A model generated the notes under the pieces. It was not told where the DNA came from. It did no database searches and saw only the letters and a program-made list of their open reading frames with translations. 64,000 bases of DNA from Eutreptiella sp. 'Long Island Sound 2002' (Eukaryota; Euglenozoa; Euglenophyceae; Eutreptiales; Eutreptiaceae). The stretch covers positions 100,628,357-100,692,356 of the forward strand of contig OZ038382.1 of NCBI GenBank assembly GCA_964036045.1, in the 5' to 3' direction. Shown piece by piece: positions 1 to 9,691 of this stretch; the first letter of the stretch is position 1, and the number at the start of each line of letters is the position of its first letter. The position numbers were made by a program, and so were the translations under genes.

Positions 1-27
1 CTTGAGGCTCACGCCCCTGATTATTTC

Positions 28-306
28 ATGGCAGGGTCGGGGTTTCCGAGATCCACTGGTTATCGACAGCCTTGGGTGCTGAAGCAACAGGCACTGCCCC
101 CAAGTGATGCGAAGCATTTTGATGAGGGCCTTACTGCTCTGAATTTACTGACTGCAGACAGGGCCATTGACCCCTCATTTCCCCCTGAGAAAAATATTTT
201 TCACTTGTCTTCTCTCTTTGATGTTGCCCGTCGTCGGGCGATAGTCAGGAGCAAGAAGTCAATACCCAGGGGTCAATACCGAGTTCCATCATTAGTCATC
301 AACAAG
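28..306 (+). CDS. Partial gene: putative exon ending at a strong splice donor
   Basis: An open frame begins at ATG 28 and runs to a near-consensus donor, AAG|GTAAGT, at 306/307. The donor falls between codons (phase 0), giving 93 codons. Beyond the donor the frame soon ends at 399, as expected of intron sequence. The peptide (it contains SSLFDVARRRAIVRSKKS) is mildly basic near its end and matches no family I recognise. The gene may start before the window, since nothing upstream fixes ATG 28 as the true start. No downstream partner exon can be assigned with confidence; the frame at 1317-1690 is a candidate. The donor is the main evidence. Confidence 0.3.
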
Positions 307-453
307 GTAAGTGCATGCATGCTTCACACAGGACAGCCCATTAGCGTACAAGTATATGCAAAATGCAGTTTGCAGGACGTGGATGGTGTTCCACAGTAGA
401 TGCTTTAAATCAATCATGGAATGACAGCATTATCGGTTTATCTACCCCCTGGC

Positions 454-837
454 AAACGGTGCCAAAAATGGGTTTTTTCAGCTTGAGACCCCAGCAGGGC
501 ACTTCAGGTAGCCGCCCTGCCTAATTTGGGTGTGCTGAGCTCAATTATGAGCCCACAACTCATCAGCCAAGCGCTGGCACATCCCAAAATGCGTTTTGCA
601 GGGCCCAGACCGACAGAACTTCCGTTTCTCCACCCGCCCGACCCCAAACGGTGCCAAAAAGGGTTGTTTCACATCGTGAGCCCAGCAGGGCACTTCAGGT
701 ACCCGCCCCACCTTTTCTGGGGGTGCTGAACCCAATTATTTGCCTCTCTCTCATCAACCAAGGGCTGGGGCGTCGCGAAGTACGTTTTTCGAGGTCCAGA
801 CCGACAGAATTTCTGTTCCTCCTCCCCCCCCTCACTG
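454..837 (+). repeat. Two-copy tandem repeat, period 192 bp
   Basis: The phrase AAACGGTGCC at 454 recurs at 646. Each is followed by a shared block containing CAGCAGGGCACTTCAGGTA and later CCAGACCGACAGAA. The copies are diverged by substitutions and small indels, so this is not recent. The frames crossing it change between copies, so it is probably non-coding. Confidence 0.8.
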
Positions 838-1316
838 CTCCCGACAATTGAGACGCTATAGGCAGCGCCTTCGCATCTCCCCCACATCACTCTCTCAAGT
901 CTTTTACTTCGTCTGTGGCGCCTACTGCGCCCCTCCGGTTCCATGCATCGCTCCTTGTGTCCGCACCTTTTCCGCTCCTATGTGCCTCCCTTCGTATGTC
1001 ATACGTATTCTGTGCATGCAATGCAAGTTGTGCGGCTCTGAAGTCGTGCTGCGCTTCCATTACTCATTCGTACACCTGCCAACGGGTCTCCAATGCCCCT
1101 CAGCTACCGCCGCCGCTCCGACGTGACACCACTGGGCGCCTTTGGGGCCCGTGGGTTATGCGAGTCCATGACTTTGTACATTGGCTTCTGGCTTTGTATG
1201 ATAGTATCACTGGCTCCGCACTGAGAAATTTGTGACGTCTTAAAAATCAATCATGCAATGATGAAATATTATGGTTGCACCCTTCTCTATCACAGTGGCC
1301 TTAGGTAGCCCTTAAG
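838..1316. other. No recognisable feature (T/C-rich spacer)
   Basis: Pyrimidine-rich DNA with short overlapping frames that look coincidental. A phrase AAATCAATCATG near 406 recurs near 1244, which hints at an old dispersed repeat. Nothing else is supported. Confidence 0.5.
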
Positions 1317-1690
1317 GTGGTTTTCCATGCTTGTAACGGCATTGCAGTGGTTCCTGTGGTTAAATCACAGCCGTGGTTGTGGTTGATTGGAGAAGTAGCG
1401 GTTGATTGGGTCGAAGTGCCCAAGGGTCACCCGCTTTTTGTTGATTCTGACGGGCGCATACGCCGGACATGCTGCCCGTACCGAATCGTGTACTCTGACG
1501 CTCTGGGACACCTGCAGTCTCGGAGTGAACATATTAAAGCTACATGACCGTGGGTGGATCCAAAGGTCAACTGCGGGGTGATTGCTCCCATGATTGGGAT
1601 CCCTTGCCCAGAGATTCTTGCATTCCGAGCCTGGCTCTGGAGGGCTCGCAGCACAGGCTCAAAATGTACAGGTCACAGAGTCCTGTGATC
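1317..1690 (+). pseudogene. Coding-like remnant interrupted by one in-frame TGA
   Basis: A frame open from about 1317 reaches TGA at 1545-1547. The same frame then continues for about 45 codons, with a plausible peptide (VDPKVNCGVIAPMIGIPCPE) that ends near AACAG|GTCACAG-like sequence around 1671. The first half contains LWLIGEVAVDWVEVPKGHPL, which looks like ordinary folded protein. No family is recognised. It may be an exon of the gene that starts near 28, a relic with a nonsense mutation, or a site where the stop is removed or read through. Confidence that it was once coding is modest. Confidence 0.3.
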
Positions 1691-1699
1691 TGTTTACTC

Positions 1700-2235
1700 T
1701 TAGCGATTCAGCTTTGCCACGTCATGAGGGCAGGCGTGGCCGTCGGACCATGCGAAAAAACTTTCACCCAGGCCTTTACCTCAGGCGCGATTCCCGGTAC
1801 AGGAAATGTCTGCTTTGGAGACACAGAATTAAGGGATTTGGATTCCAAATGACACTGATGGCTACAGGTCTCCATGTCAACCGATGTAGATTTCTCTGAT
1901 ACATACAGTGGTGTAATTAGACTTCTCGGATCGTGCGAATTTCGTGTTTGAAAAGTTGCGATCTCAGAGGAGTGAAGCGACTGGTTAAGGAAAAAGGCGC
2001 TGCTACTGTAAGCCAACCCGCCACAGCACGGATCGCCTGCAACCATAAAGGTACCACTGGCTGTGTTACACAAAACCTCCGAAGAAACCTGACGGTCTAG
2101 GACAACTGAAAAGGCAAAGGTGAAACGTGCAACCGATCGTCCCATGCACCAGGTCTGTTTCGCGCAATCCTTATCGCCGACCAGCCACTGCCTTGTTTTT
2201 GTTTCGTTTGCGCTACTCACCATCTCAACACTCTG
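1700..2235. other. No clear gene
   Basis: Frames here change every 100 bp or so and none has convincing composition. A short frame around 1700-1890 could continue the 1317 remnant after a frameshift, but this cannot be shown from sequence alone. Confidence 0.4.
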
Positions 2236-2893
2236 TGAAAAACCTTTGCGATCGTGCACTTTGGACACACAGATTATGCACTTCCGACACGCGATTTGCT
2301 TCGTGTCCGCCCTTTGTTACTCTTTCGGTTGCGTGGTTTTTGTCTTCGCCTTTGCCTGCCTCCACCTTCGCCACCAGCTCTGCAAAAATTGAAAACAAGT
2401 TCGAGGACAAGGAAGAATTCGAAACGTGGCTGACTGCGTTTGGCAGACACTAGGTTAAAGATCTTTGCGATCGTGCACTTCGGAAACATAGATTATGCAC
2501 TTTGGATGGACGAGTTGTTTCCTGTCTGCCCTTTGTTACTCTTTCGGCTGCCTGGTTTTTGTCTTCGCCTTTGCCTGCTTCCACCTTCGCCACCAGCTCT
2601 GCACAAATTGAAAACAAGTTCAAGAACAAGGAAGAATTCGAACAGTGCCTGACTGTGTTTGGCAGACACCAGGTGAAAAGCCTTTGCGATCGTGTATTTG
2701 GACACACAGATTATGCATTTTGGACACACGAGCTGCTTCTTGTCTGCCCTTTGTTACTCTTTCGGTTACCAGGTTTTTGTCGTCGCCTTTGCCTGCCTCC
2801 AGCTTCGCCACCAGCTCTCCACAAATTGAAATCAAGTTCAAGGACAAGGAAGAATTCGAACAGTGGCTGACTGCGTTTGCCTGCAGAGATCAA
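2236..2893 (+). repeat. Three tandem units of 219 bp, each with an exon-like segment
   Basis: The anchor TTTGCGATCGTG occurs at 2245, 2464 and 2683, exactly 219 bp apart. Each unit has a pyrimidine-rich stretch ending in CACCAG and then a segment encoding about 25 residues around NKFKxKEEFEQWLTAF. It then meets CAG|GTGAAA or TAG|GTTAAA. The first unit carries TAG (2451-2453) where the second has CAG. The third has a 1-nt deletion in the part that would be intron, which fits intron/exon structure rather than a 73-residue continuous repeat. Confidence 0.8.
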
Positions 2894-2931
2894 GAGAAGG
2901 CAGTTGACCAGTTAGCATCCGTTTGCCACAG
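2815..2931 (+). CDS. Putative 39-codon exon in the third 219-bp unit
   Basis: It is preceded by a polypyrimidine run ending CCACCAG (acceptor at 2814) and followed by TTTGCCACAG|GTACAC (donor after 2931). The length of 117 nt is a multiple of three and both ends fall in the same codon phase, so the exon could be included or skipped without a frameshift. The product contains IKFKDKEEFEQWLTAF then RDQEKAVDQLASV, an amphipathic helical peptide with no family assignment. The homologous segment of unit two (2597-2672) is 76 nt and would shift the frame if spliced to this one. The series is therefore either decayed or used as alternatives. Confidence 0.35.
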
Positions 2932-3413
2932 GTACACAGTTCTGAACTTTGTCAATTGCAAGGGTGAAAGGTGAGACAAAAAGACGGAACGTTCTGAACC
3001 ACAGTTTGTGCTAGGTTGCAGGTTCCTTCCCTTCCACTTTTCAAACTGAATTTGTGAAACAATTGGTGAAAGTACAGCCAACTGTGCGAACTAGTTGCAT
3101 TTGGTCCCATTCATTCCGAGTTCGTTTCACTCACTGCCACCCTGTTGCAGAGTGCAGTGCTGAAATACTCGGAGATGAGAATTAAATTGGAGACACTGAA
3201 CTGGGATTGAAACGCTCGTCAAAACCAAACCGAGGAGGATTGAATTGTTGATCAAAACTGATTTCAGGTTCCTTGCCGCAGTCCCAGTGTCCCAGTGTCA
3301 CCATCTCGTCCTCTTGTGGCCCCCCCCCCCCTGCGGGCAGTCATGCTCACTCCTCCAATATCCTGAAACTGCTTGCCACACCCGTTGTGCGGGCTACAGG
3401 CCTGTGTACAAAA

Positions 3414-4516
3414 TGGCATACAACAAGAACAACCCCATAGTCCCATTGCTGAATCTTGCGCAATTGACGAGACGTGGCCTCCGAGTCTGCTCATACCTGC
3501 GAGACAGTGTGAAGCCCTCTGAGGAATTCACTGCGGAGGAAAAAACGGTGCAACGGGGGCGGTACTGTTTGGCGGTGGCAGGAGATGTCCATGGGGACAA
3601 CCAAGAAGGCATGCTAGGAGTGTGGCCTTGTGTGGCCATTCAGGACTGTGGAGACGAAATGATAGGGGTTCAATACACGGCGGATGGCAAGAGAGGAACT
3701 GTGCAGCGCGATGTGGTTTTGCTTCACCCTCTCTTTGGCATGGTGGTGAATCCCAGGACCATAGACCCGGTGTCACACTGGCACCAAGAAGGAAGTGACG
3801 ATGGTGCTGATGATAGTGCCCCTGAGTCAGACAGTGGAGACAACGCAGCGCATAAGGGGACTTCCAAAGGTGGTGGTGGTGCTGAACCGATGAATGTAAA
3901 GGGTAAACAGAATAAGGCCCTACGGAATATGAAAAAGAAGGGCACGGGCAGTGCGTCTGCAGACAGTGACAGTGACGAGAATGGCATCCCCCAGGACAAG
4001 AAGAAATCGAAAAAGTCGCCAAAAAACAAGCCTCCCAAAAAGGCAAATCAACCGCAGGGCCAAACAATGGGTTTGGCTGGGTAAACTGCATCCGTTGACA
4101 GGATTCTTGCCGGGGAAGCAGAGGCTCAGGATCAGTTGGGTGATTGCAACGTTACAACAATACGTGCTGTGGCTCGACCGCTAGGAGCTGGGTTCAAGCT
4201 CAACCAGCCGAAGGCAGACCTACTGAGCGACCTGAGGAAACACATCAATGCTGGGATTACGGGGCCTCCTCTGTTTCCTGCCCCTGCGGTGAAGTGCAAG
4301 TTTGTGCCCAAAGCTGCAGAACAGCACCCACAGGAGAGTGAAGGCGCTGATGAGGAGGATGGTGAGAGGGATGTTGCCCCCACCTATGATTTTGGCAGCT
4401 GTTTTTCCCCAAAATTCAAAATCATGCATTTTCAGAACCGCGATATCAAACTGTACACAGTAGTACTGTTGTTTTTATGTTTTCTCAATTTTTTATTAAA
4501 ATTATGCTGTCGCTGA
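3414..4516 (+). CDS. Acidic/basic nuclear-type protein with SAP-like tail, interrupted by TAA
   Basis: From ATG 3414 the frame encodes an N-terminal domain of about 115 residues (ending near HPLFGMVVNPRTIDPVSHW). Next comes an Asp/Ser-rich acidic stretch (GSDDGADDSAPESDSGD) and then a strongly basic one (KKKSKKSPKNKPPKK). TAA at 4082-4084 stops it, but the same frame stays open to 4516 and is convincingly coding: DRILAGEAEAQDQLGD, then GFKLNQPKADLLSDLRKHI, which resembles a SAP DNA-binding helix pair. Either the TAA is a nonsense mutation, or a very short GT-AG intron (4081-4101, 21 nt, phase 2) removes it. The far C-terminus (4440-4516) is hydrophobic and may be past the true end. Acidic, basic and SAP-like layout suggests a chromatin or DNA-associated role; this is inference. 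Confidence 0.5.
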
Positions 4517-4888
4517 AGCTGGAGCCGCAGATAAACTGTCAGCAACTGCCGCGTACGCGAGTTTCAGATTCCCGACCGCCGTGCGCAATGGAAAATCGCC
4601 AAAAAGTCCACTTTTTTTCGCAGTTGGAAGCAAAGTAAAGGCATGAGCGAGTTCCCGAGATGAATACCTTGCTGCTGACCTAAAGAAATCCAGATTGGCA
4701 GGCACAGATTTGGAGAAATTCACGCTTCTCTACCCAAAAACCACTTTTTTACATGGTTTTAGGGTCTATGGAGGCCATATAGAGGGCCTTACAGGGCTGT
4801 AAGAGGTGGTATAGAGGTGATATATGAACAAATTGTCATCACCATTGGTAGAAGCCTACATGACAAGCGATGTTTTGCCTTTATTCTA
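4517..4888. other. No recognisable feature
   Basis: AT-leaning sequence between the SAP-like frame and the 190-bp array. Some purine-rich direct repeats (variants of AGGGCCATATAGAGG) lie around 4770-4815. No gene is supported. Confidence 0.5.
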
Positions 4889-4899
4889 GGCTATTCCTC

Positions 4900-6450
4900 C
4901 CTTTCTCATGCACCATGGGGCCCAATATCCATATGGTTCATAGGTAGGGTTTTGATCACCTATCACCGTACACACACATGTTTGGGGCTTGGGTTGGTAT
5001 TGTATGCATTTGAATGATAAGAACTACATACAATATGATAGTATGTGCATAAGAATGGGATGAAAGATGAACATTTGAGGTGTTTTTGGCCCTATTCTGC
5101 ACCTTTTGTGGTCCATTTCCATATGGTTCATAGGTAGGCTTTTGCGTGCCTATCACCGTACACACACATGTTTGGGGCTTAGGTTGTTATTGTAAGCGTT
5201 TGTATGATAGGTCCTACATATAATATGATAGTATGTGCGTAAGAATGGGATGAACGATGAACATTTGAGGTGTTTTTGGCCCTATTTTGCACCGTTTGTG
5301 GTCCAATATCCATATGGTTCATAGGTAGGGTTTTGATCACCTATCACCGTCCACACACATGTTTGGGGCTTGGGTTGGTATTGTATGCATTTGAATGATA
5401 ATAACGACATAAAATATGATAGTATGTGCATACGAATGGGATGAACAATGTAGCTTATAGGTGTTTTTGGCCTGTTTTTGCACCTTTTGCGCTCCATATC
5501 CATATGGTTCATATGTAGGGTTTTGATCACCTATCACCGTCCACACACATGTTTGGGGCTTGGGTTGGTATTGTATGCATTTGAATGATAAGAACTACAT
5601 AAAATATGATAGTATGTGCATAAGAATGGGATGAACGATGTAGATTTGAGGTGTTTTTGGCCCGTTTTTGCACCTTTTGCGCTCCATATCCATATGGTTC
5701 ATAGGTAGGGTTTTGATCACCTATCACCGTCCACACACATGTTTGGGGCATAGGATGGTATTGTAAGCATTTGAATGCTGGGTAAGAAATAAAATATGAT
5801 ACTACGGGCACAAGCATGGGATGAACAATGTAGTTTTGAGGTGTTTTTGGCCCGTTTTTGCACCATTTGTGCTCCATATCCATATGGTTCATAGGTAGGG
5901 TTTTGATCACCTATCACCGTCCACACACATGTTTGGGGCTTGGGTTGGTATTGTATGCATTTGAATGATAAGAACTACATAAAATATGATACTATGTGCA
6001 TAAGAATGGGATGAAAGATGAACATTTGAGGTGTTTTTGGCCCTATTTTGCACCGTTTGTGGTCCATTTCCATATGGGTCATAGGTGGGCTTTTGCGTGC
6101 CTATCACCGTACACACACATGTTTGGGGCTTAGGTTGTTATTGTAAGCATTTGTATGATAGGTCCTACATATAATATGATAGTATGTGCATAAGAATGGG
6201 ATGAACGATGAGAATTTGAGGTGTTTTTGGCCCTATTTTGCACCGTTTGTGATCCAATATCCATATGGTTCATAGGTAGGCTTGGAACTATTTGAGCCAT
6301 TTGAGAATTTTCTTTCTCCGTGTGTCATCGTTGTACATAAAATATGATACTATGTGCATAAGAATGGGATGAGCGATGAACATTTCAGGTGTTTTTGGCC
6401 CTATTTTGCACCGTTTGTGGTCCATTTCCATATGGTTCATACGTAAGCAA
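4900..6450 (+). repeat. 190-bp satellite array, about nine units
   Basis: The anchor CATATGGTTCATA (one unit CATATGGGTCATA) falls at 4930, 5120, 5311, 5501, 5691, 5881, 6071, 6262 and 6429. Spacings are 190, 191, 190, 190, 190, 190, 191 and 167 bp, so the last unit is shortened. Shared landmarks are TGATCACCTATCACCGTCCA, ACACACATGTTTGGGGC and AATGGGATGAACGATG. Minus-strand frames through the array repeat a 69-residue peptide, but 190 is not a multiple of three and the frames break between units. I therefore treat it as non-coding satellite DNA. It sits immediately upstream of the 6626 gene. Confidence 0.93.
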
Positions 6451-6625
6451 CGATTGTCTTACTGCCTTCATGCCCTTGTTGCGTGCTTTTTGTGTGTATT
6501 ATGCCTTCCTAGGTAGGGTGAGCAAAGGGTGAAAAGATAGTGAACTAAGGGTGAACGAATGGTCATGGGAGCATGTATGGCGACAAAATGTGATTTCCCT
6601 TTGGTACAACCCACAGGGCTAAGCA

Positions 6626-7489
6626 ATGGCTCCTTCCAAGAAGAAAAAGGTTGTGATTCCAAAGCCTGACATGCCAGCCTTGGTGCCTGCCGATTGTCAT
6701 ATAGGCAAGGGGGACGTGGAAGATGGGGCGGAACAAGGAGAAGGCGGAGCATGGGAAAATTGCGAAAGTTTGGACCCGGAGCTAGAAAGGCTCCTTGCAG
6801 GGCATTGTGTTAAGGAAGACCAAAGTGTTGAAGTCGGGACCTTCAATTACATCAAATGTGGCATGTCCACCAATGTGCAAACCGGTGAAAAGCGGGTCTT
6901 GTTTTGGTACGGAATGCTGATTATACCGAAAAAAATACCGGAACCAAACAAGAACGACCTATGCATGAGGTTCCCAAATAATTACTTCTGGTGGTTCAAA
7001 GGCGCTGACGTCTTCCCAACCCTTCCTCTTGGATTGCCTGCCTTCTTCAACGATGGGTGTGACGTCCCGAGTGATGAAACATCCGACTACGGCGAGGCAC
7101 CTTCTGATGAGAGCTCGGAAAATGAAAGTAGTGATGATGAGGACGATGGTGACGATGGCGACAACTCGGAGGATGGCGCAAGTGGCACACCCAAAGCCAA
7201 AAAGGAAAAGAACAAGAAAACTAAACCAAAGCCTTCAAAGTTGAGGAAGTATACCAAAAAGAGTAGGTCACCCGATGTGTCTGAGGAAGCGTTGGCATCA
7301 AGAATAGCCGAAGCAACTGAGCATATGACGCGTATGGAGCTGTTTAAGCAGGCAAGTGCTTACTCAAAACATTATTTGATCAAACTCTGCGAGAACCTGT
7401 GTGTTAGCGGTATGAGTTCCAAAGCGATACCAGAGATTCTTCGAGCGCTTGAGGACAGAAGTAAGACTGGAGGCTTCACAATCCAAAAG
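6626..7489 (+). CDS. N-terminal exon: acidic protein with SAP-like helix pair
   Basis: ATG 6626 opens a product starting with a basic patch (SKKKKVV). A globular part of about 115 residues follows (it includes RFPNNYFWWFKGADVFPTLP), then a Ser/Asp/Glu-rich acidic tract (residues about 150-185) and a Lys-rich tract. Next is a helical C-terminal part with YLIKLCENLCVSGMSSKAIP and EILRALEDR, spaced like the two helices of a SAP domain. The open frame runs to TAA 7607-7609. However, an AAG|GTG donor at 7489/7490 is phase 0, matching the phase-0 acceptor of the first helical-module exon at 7789. I prefer the spliced model; the unspliced ending is hydrophobic and looks intronic. The layout parallels the 3414-4516 protein. 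Confidence 0.55.
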
Positions 7490-7788
7490 GTGTTTCCACC
7501 GCACAAACCGCAAGTGAGCTTCAAACCCATGGACATATCAATGAGCAGCATTCGACAGGCATCTATTGCTGTTCAATGCTTGTTGATGTTGTTGCTTGCG
7601 GTGCATTAAATGTTTGTGACTCACACATAGACCATCACCCCACCGCATGGGTGGCACAACCCGTGAATATCGCTGGCTGGGATTTGGGCCGGTGGGACAC
7701 GCTTCATAGGCCAACAGTTCGGTGCTTTGTGTAACTTCGTGCCACTCAGGTTGAGAAGCCCAGAAAGGCAGAGAACCCATGTCCCCAG

Positions 7789-9379
7789 GAGCGCACCGAA
7801 CGAGAGGAGGCGGAGAGGCGAGACAGAGCAGCAGAGGACAGAAAAAAGGCGGAGGCAGCGCACTGACCGAAGCAAGCGGATGAGGAGCAACAGCAAAAGG
7901 TAACGTTCCAAAGTTGTGCAGTTAGGGTCTTTCAATTCTGTGCATGCATATCGCGTTAATTTCTCTCCGACCGACCGAGATGGGATTTTGATTTTTGCAT
8001 GTCCCCAGGAGCGCACCGAACCAGAGGAAGCGGAGACGCGAGACGGAGCACAAGAGGACATAAAAAAGGCGGAGGCGGCAAAGCGTCAAAAGCAAGCGGA
8101 TGAGGAGCAAGAGCAAAAGGTAACCTTCCAGGAGCGCACACGGAATTCTGCAGTTACGCTCTCACGATTCTGTGCATACGTATCGTGTTCATTTCTTTCC
8201 AATTTACGGAGATCAGATTTTGATTTTTGCATGTCCCCAGGAGCGCACCGAACGGGGAGAGGCAGACAGAAAGAAGGCGGAGGCAGCAGAGCGTCAAAAG
8301 CAAGTGGATGAGGAGCAACAGCAAAAGGTAACCATGCAAATTTCTGCAGTACCGCTCTCTCTATTCTGTGCATACGTATCGTGTTCATTTCTTTCCAATT
8401 GACGGAGATCGGATTTTGTTTTTTGCATGTCGCCAGGAGCGCACCGAACGAGAGGAGGCGGACAGAAAGAAGGCGGAGGCGGCAAAGCGTCAAAAGCAAG
8501 TGGATGAGGAGCAACAGCAAAAGGTAACCATGCAAATTTCTGCAGTACCGCTCTCTCTATTCTGTGCATACGTATCGTGTTCATTTCTTTCCAATTGACG
8601 GAGATCGGATTTTGTTTTTGGCATGTCGCCAGGAGCGCACCGAAGGAGAGGAGGCGGACAGAAAGAAGGCGGAGGCGGCAAAGCGTCAAAAGCAAGTGGA
8701 TGAGGAGCAACAGCAAAAGGTAACCATGCAAAGTTCTGCAGTACCGCTCTCTCAATTTTGTGCATACGTATGGTGTTCATTTCTTTCCAATCGACGGAGA
8801 TCGGATTCTGTTTTTTGCATGTCGCCAGGAGCGCACCGAACGAGAGGAGGCGGACAGAAAGAAGGCGGAGGCGGCAAAGCGTCAAAAGCAAGTGGATGAG
8901 GAGCAACAGCAAAAGGTAACCATGCAAAGTTCTGCAGTAACGCTCTCTTGATTCTGTGCATACGTATCGAGTTCATTTCTTTCCAATTGACGGAGATAGG
9001 ATTTCGTTTTTTGCATGTCCGCAGGAGCGCACCGAACGAGAGGAGGCGGACAGAAAGAAGGCGGAGGCGGCAAAGCGTCAAAAGCAAGGGGATGAGGAGC
9101 AACAGCAAAAGGTAACCATGCAAAGTTCTGCAGTAATGCTCTCTTGATTCTGTGCATACCTATCGTGTTCATTTCTTTCCAATTGACGGAGATAGGATTT
9201 AGATTTTTGCATGTCCCCAGGAGCGCACCGAACGGGAGGAAGCAGAGAAGCGACACGAGAACCGCCAAGCGCAAAACGTCAACACGGCATCAGAGCGCAA
9301 GATCGAAAGCGAGGGTCCCGACATTATCGCTCTTCCACCGCCTCCACCATTCAGCCGAAAGCAAACAGAGCCTCTCAAG
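7789..9379 (+). CDS. Array of eight phase-0 exons coding charged helical modules
   Basis: Eight exon-like blocks lie at 7789-7899, 8009-8119, 8241-8327, 8437-8523, 8633-8719, 8829-8915, 9025-9111 and 9221-9379 (37, 37, 29, 29, 29, 29, 29 and 53 codons). Each follows a CCCCAG, CGCCAG or CCGCAG acceptor and, except the last, ends at AAG|GTAAC. All are multiples of three in phase 0, so any number can be joined or skipped. Each module starts ERTExEEA and ends DEEQQQK, with regularly spaced Glu, Lys and Arg, as in coiled coils or single alpha helices. The first block has an in-frame TGA (7864-7866). The last ends with PPPPPFSRKQTEPLK. I infer a stiff spacer between the SAP-like and transposase-like parts. 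Confidence 0.7.
7900..9220 (+). repeat. Tandem exon-intron repeat, period 196 bp
   Basis: From 8172 onward the intron landmark ATACGTATCGTGTTCATTTC recurs at exactly 196-bp steps (8172, 8368, 8564, 8760, 8956 in the same register). One unit is an 87-nt exon plus a 109-nt intron. Introns are almost as conserved between units as exons, which points to recent tandem duplication or gene conversion. The first two units are longer because their exons carry eight extra codons. Confidence 0.9.
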
Positions 9380-9498
9380 GTTTTTGCATTCCTGTCACTG
9401 TACCCCTCAGCAAAATGTAGGATGATCTGCCTGTCCAACGGCCACCACATCAGCAACTCTTCAAAGCCTTGGCAACAGAGAACAGGATCCATGCGAGG

Positions 9499-9606
9499 TT
9501 TCATTGGCGTCAAAAAAGACGCAGAGCTGCGGGGTTCTGACAGCGTCATGCAGGCAGCCATGTGCTCTTGCGAGCTCCAAATACAATCGTAGGGCGGTAC
9601 TTGGGT
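9499..9606 (-). repeat. 108-bp inverted copy of the transposase-like exon inside the preceding intron
   Basis: Read on the minus strand, this segment reproduces 10065-10172 almost base for base, including the codons for ELARAHGCLHDAVRTPQLC and the FFDANE motif. It lies within the proposed 9380-9691 intron, about 460 bp from its sense counterpart. A transcript crossing both could fold into a hairpin of about 108 bp that encloses the 9691 acceptor. Confidence 0.9.
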
Positions 9607-9691
9607 GCAGGCACCAATCAGCGTTGTAGCAACTATTTCGCATACCACTCCACGTTGCTGTAGGCTGTTTTTTGATTTTCTTTTTCCTAAG

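Noticed and set aside
4956-6116. Repeated 69-127 codon minus-strand frames
   Set aside because: They are the 190-bp satellite translated; the period is not a multiple of three and the frames restart in each unit.
4900-6450. Possible CRISPR-like array
   Set aside because: Whole 190-bp units are conserved with no short repeat/unique spacer alternation, and the host is eukaryotic.
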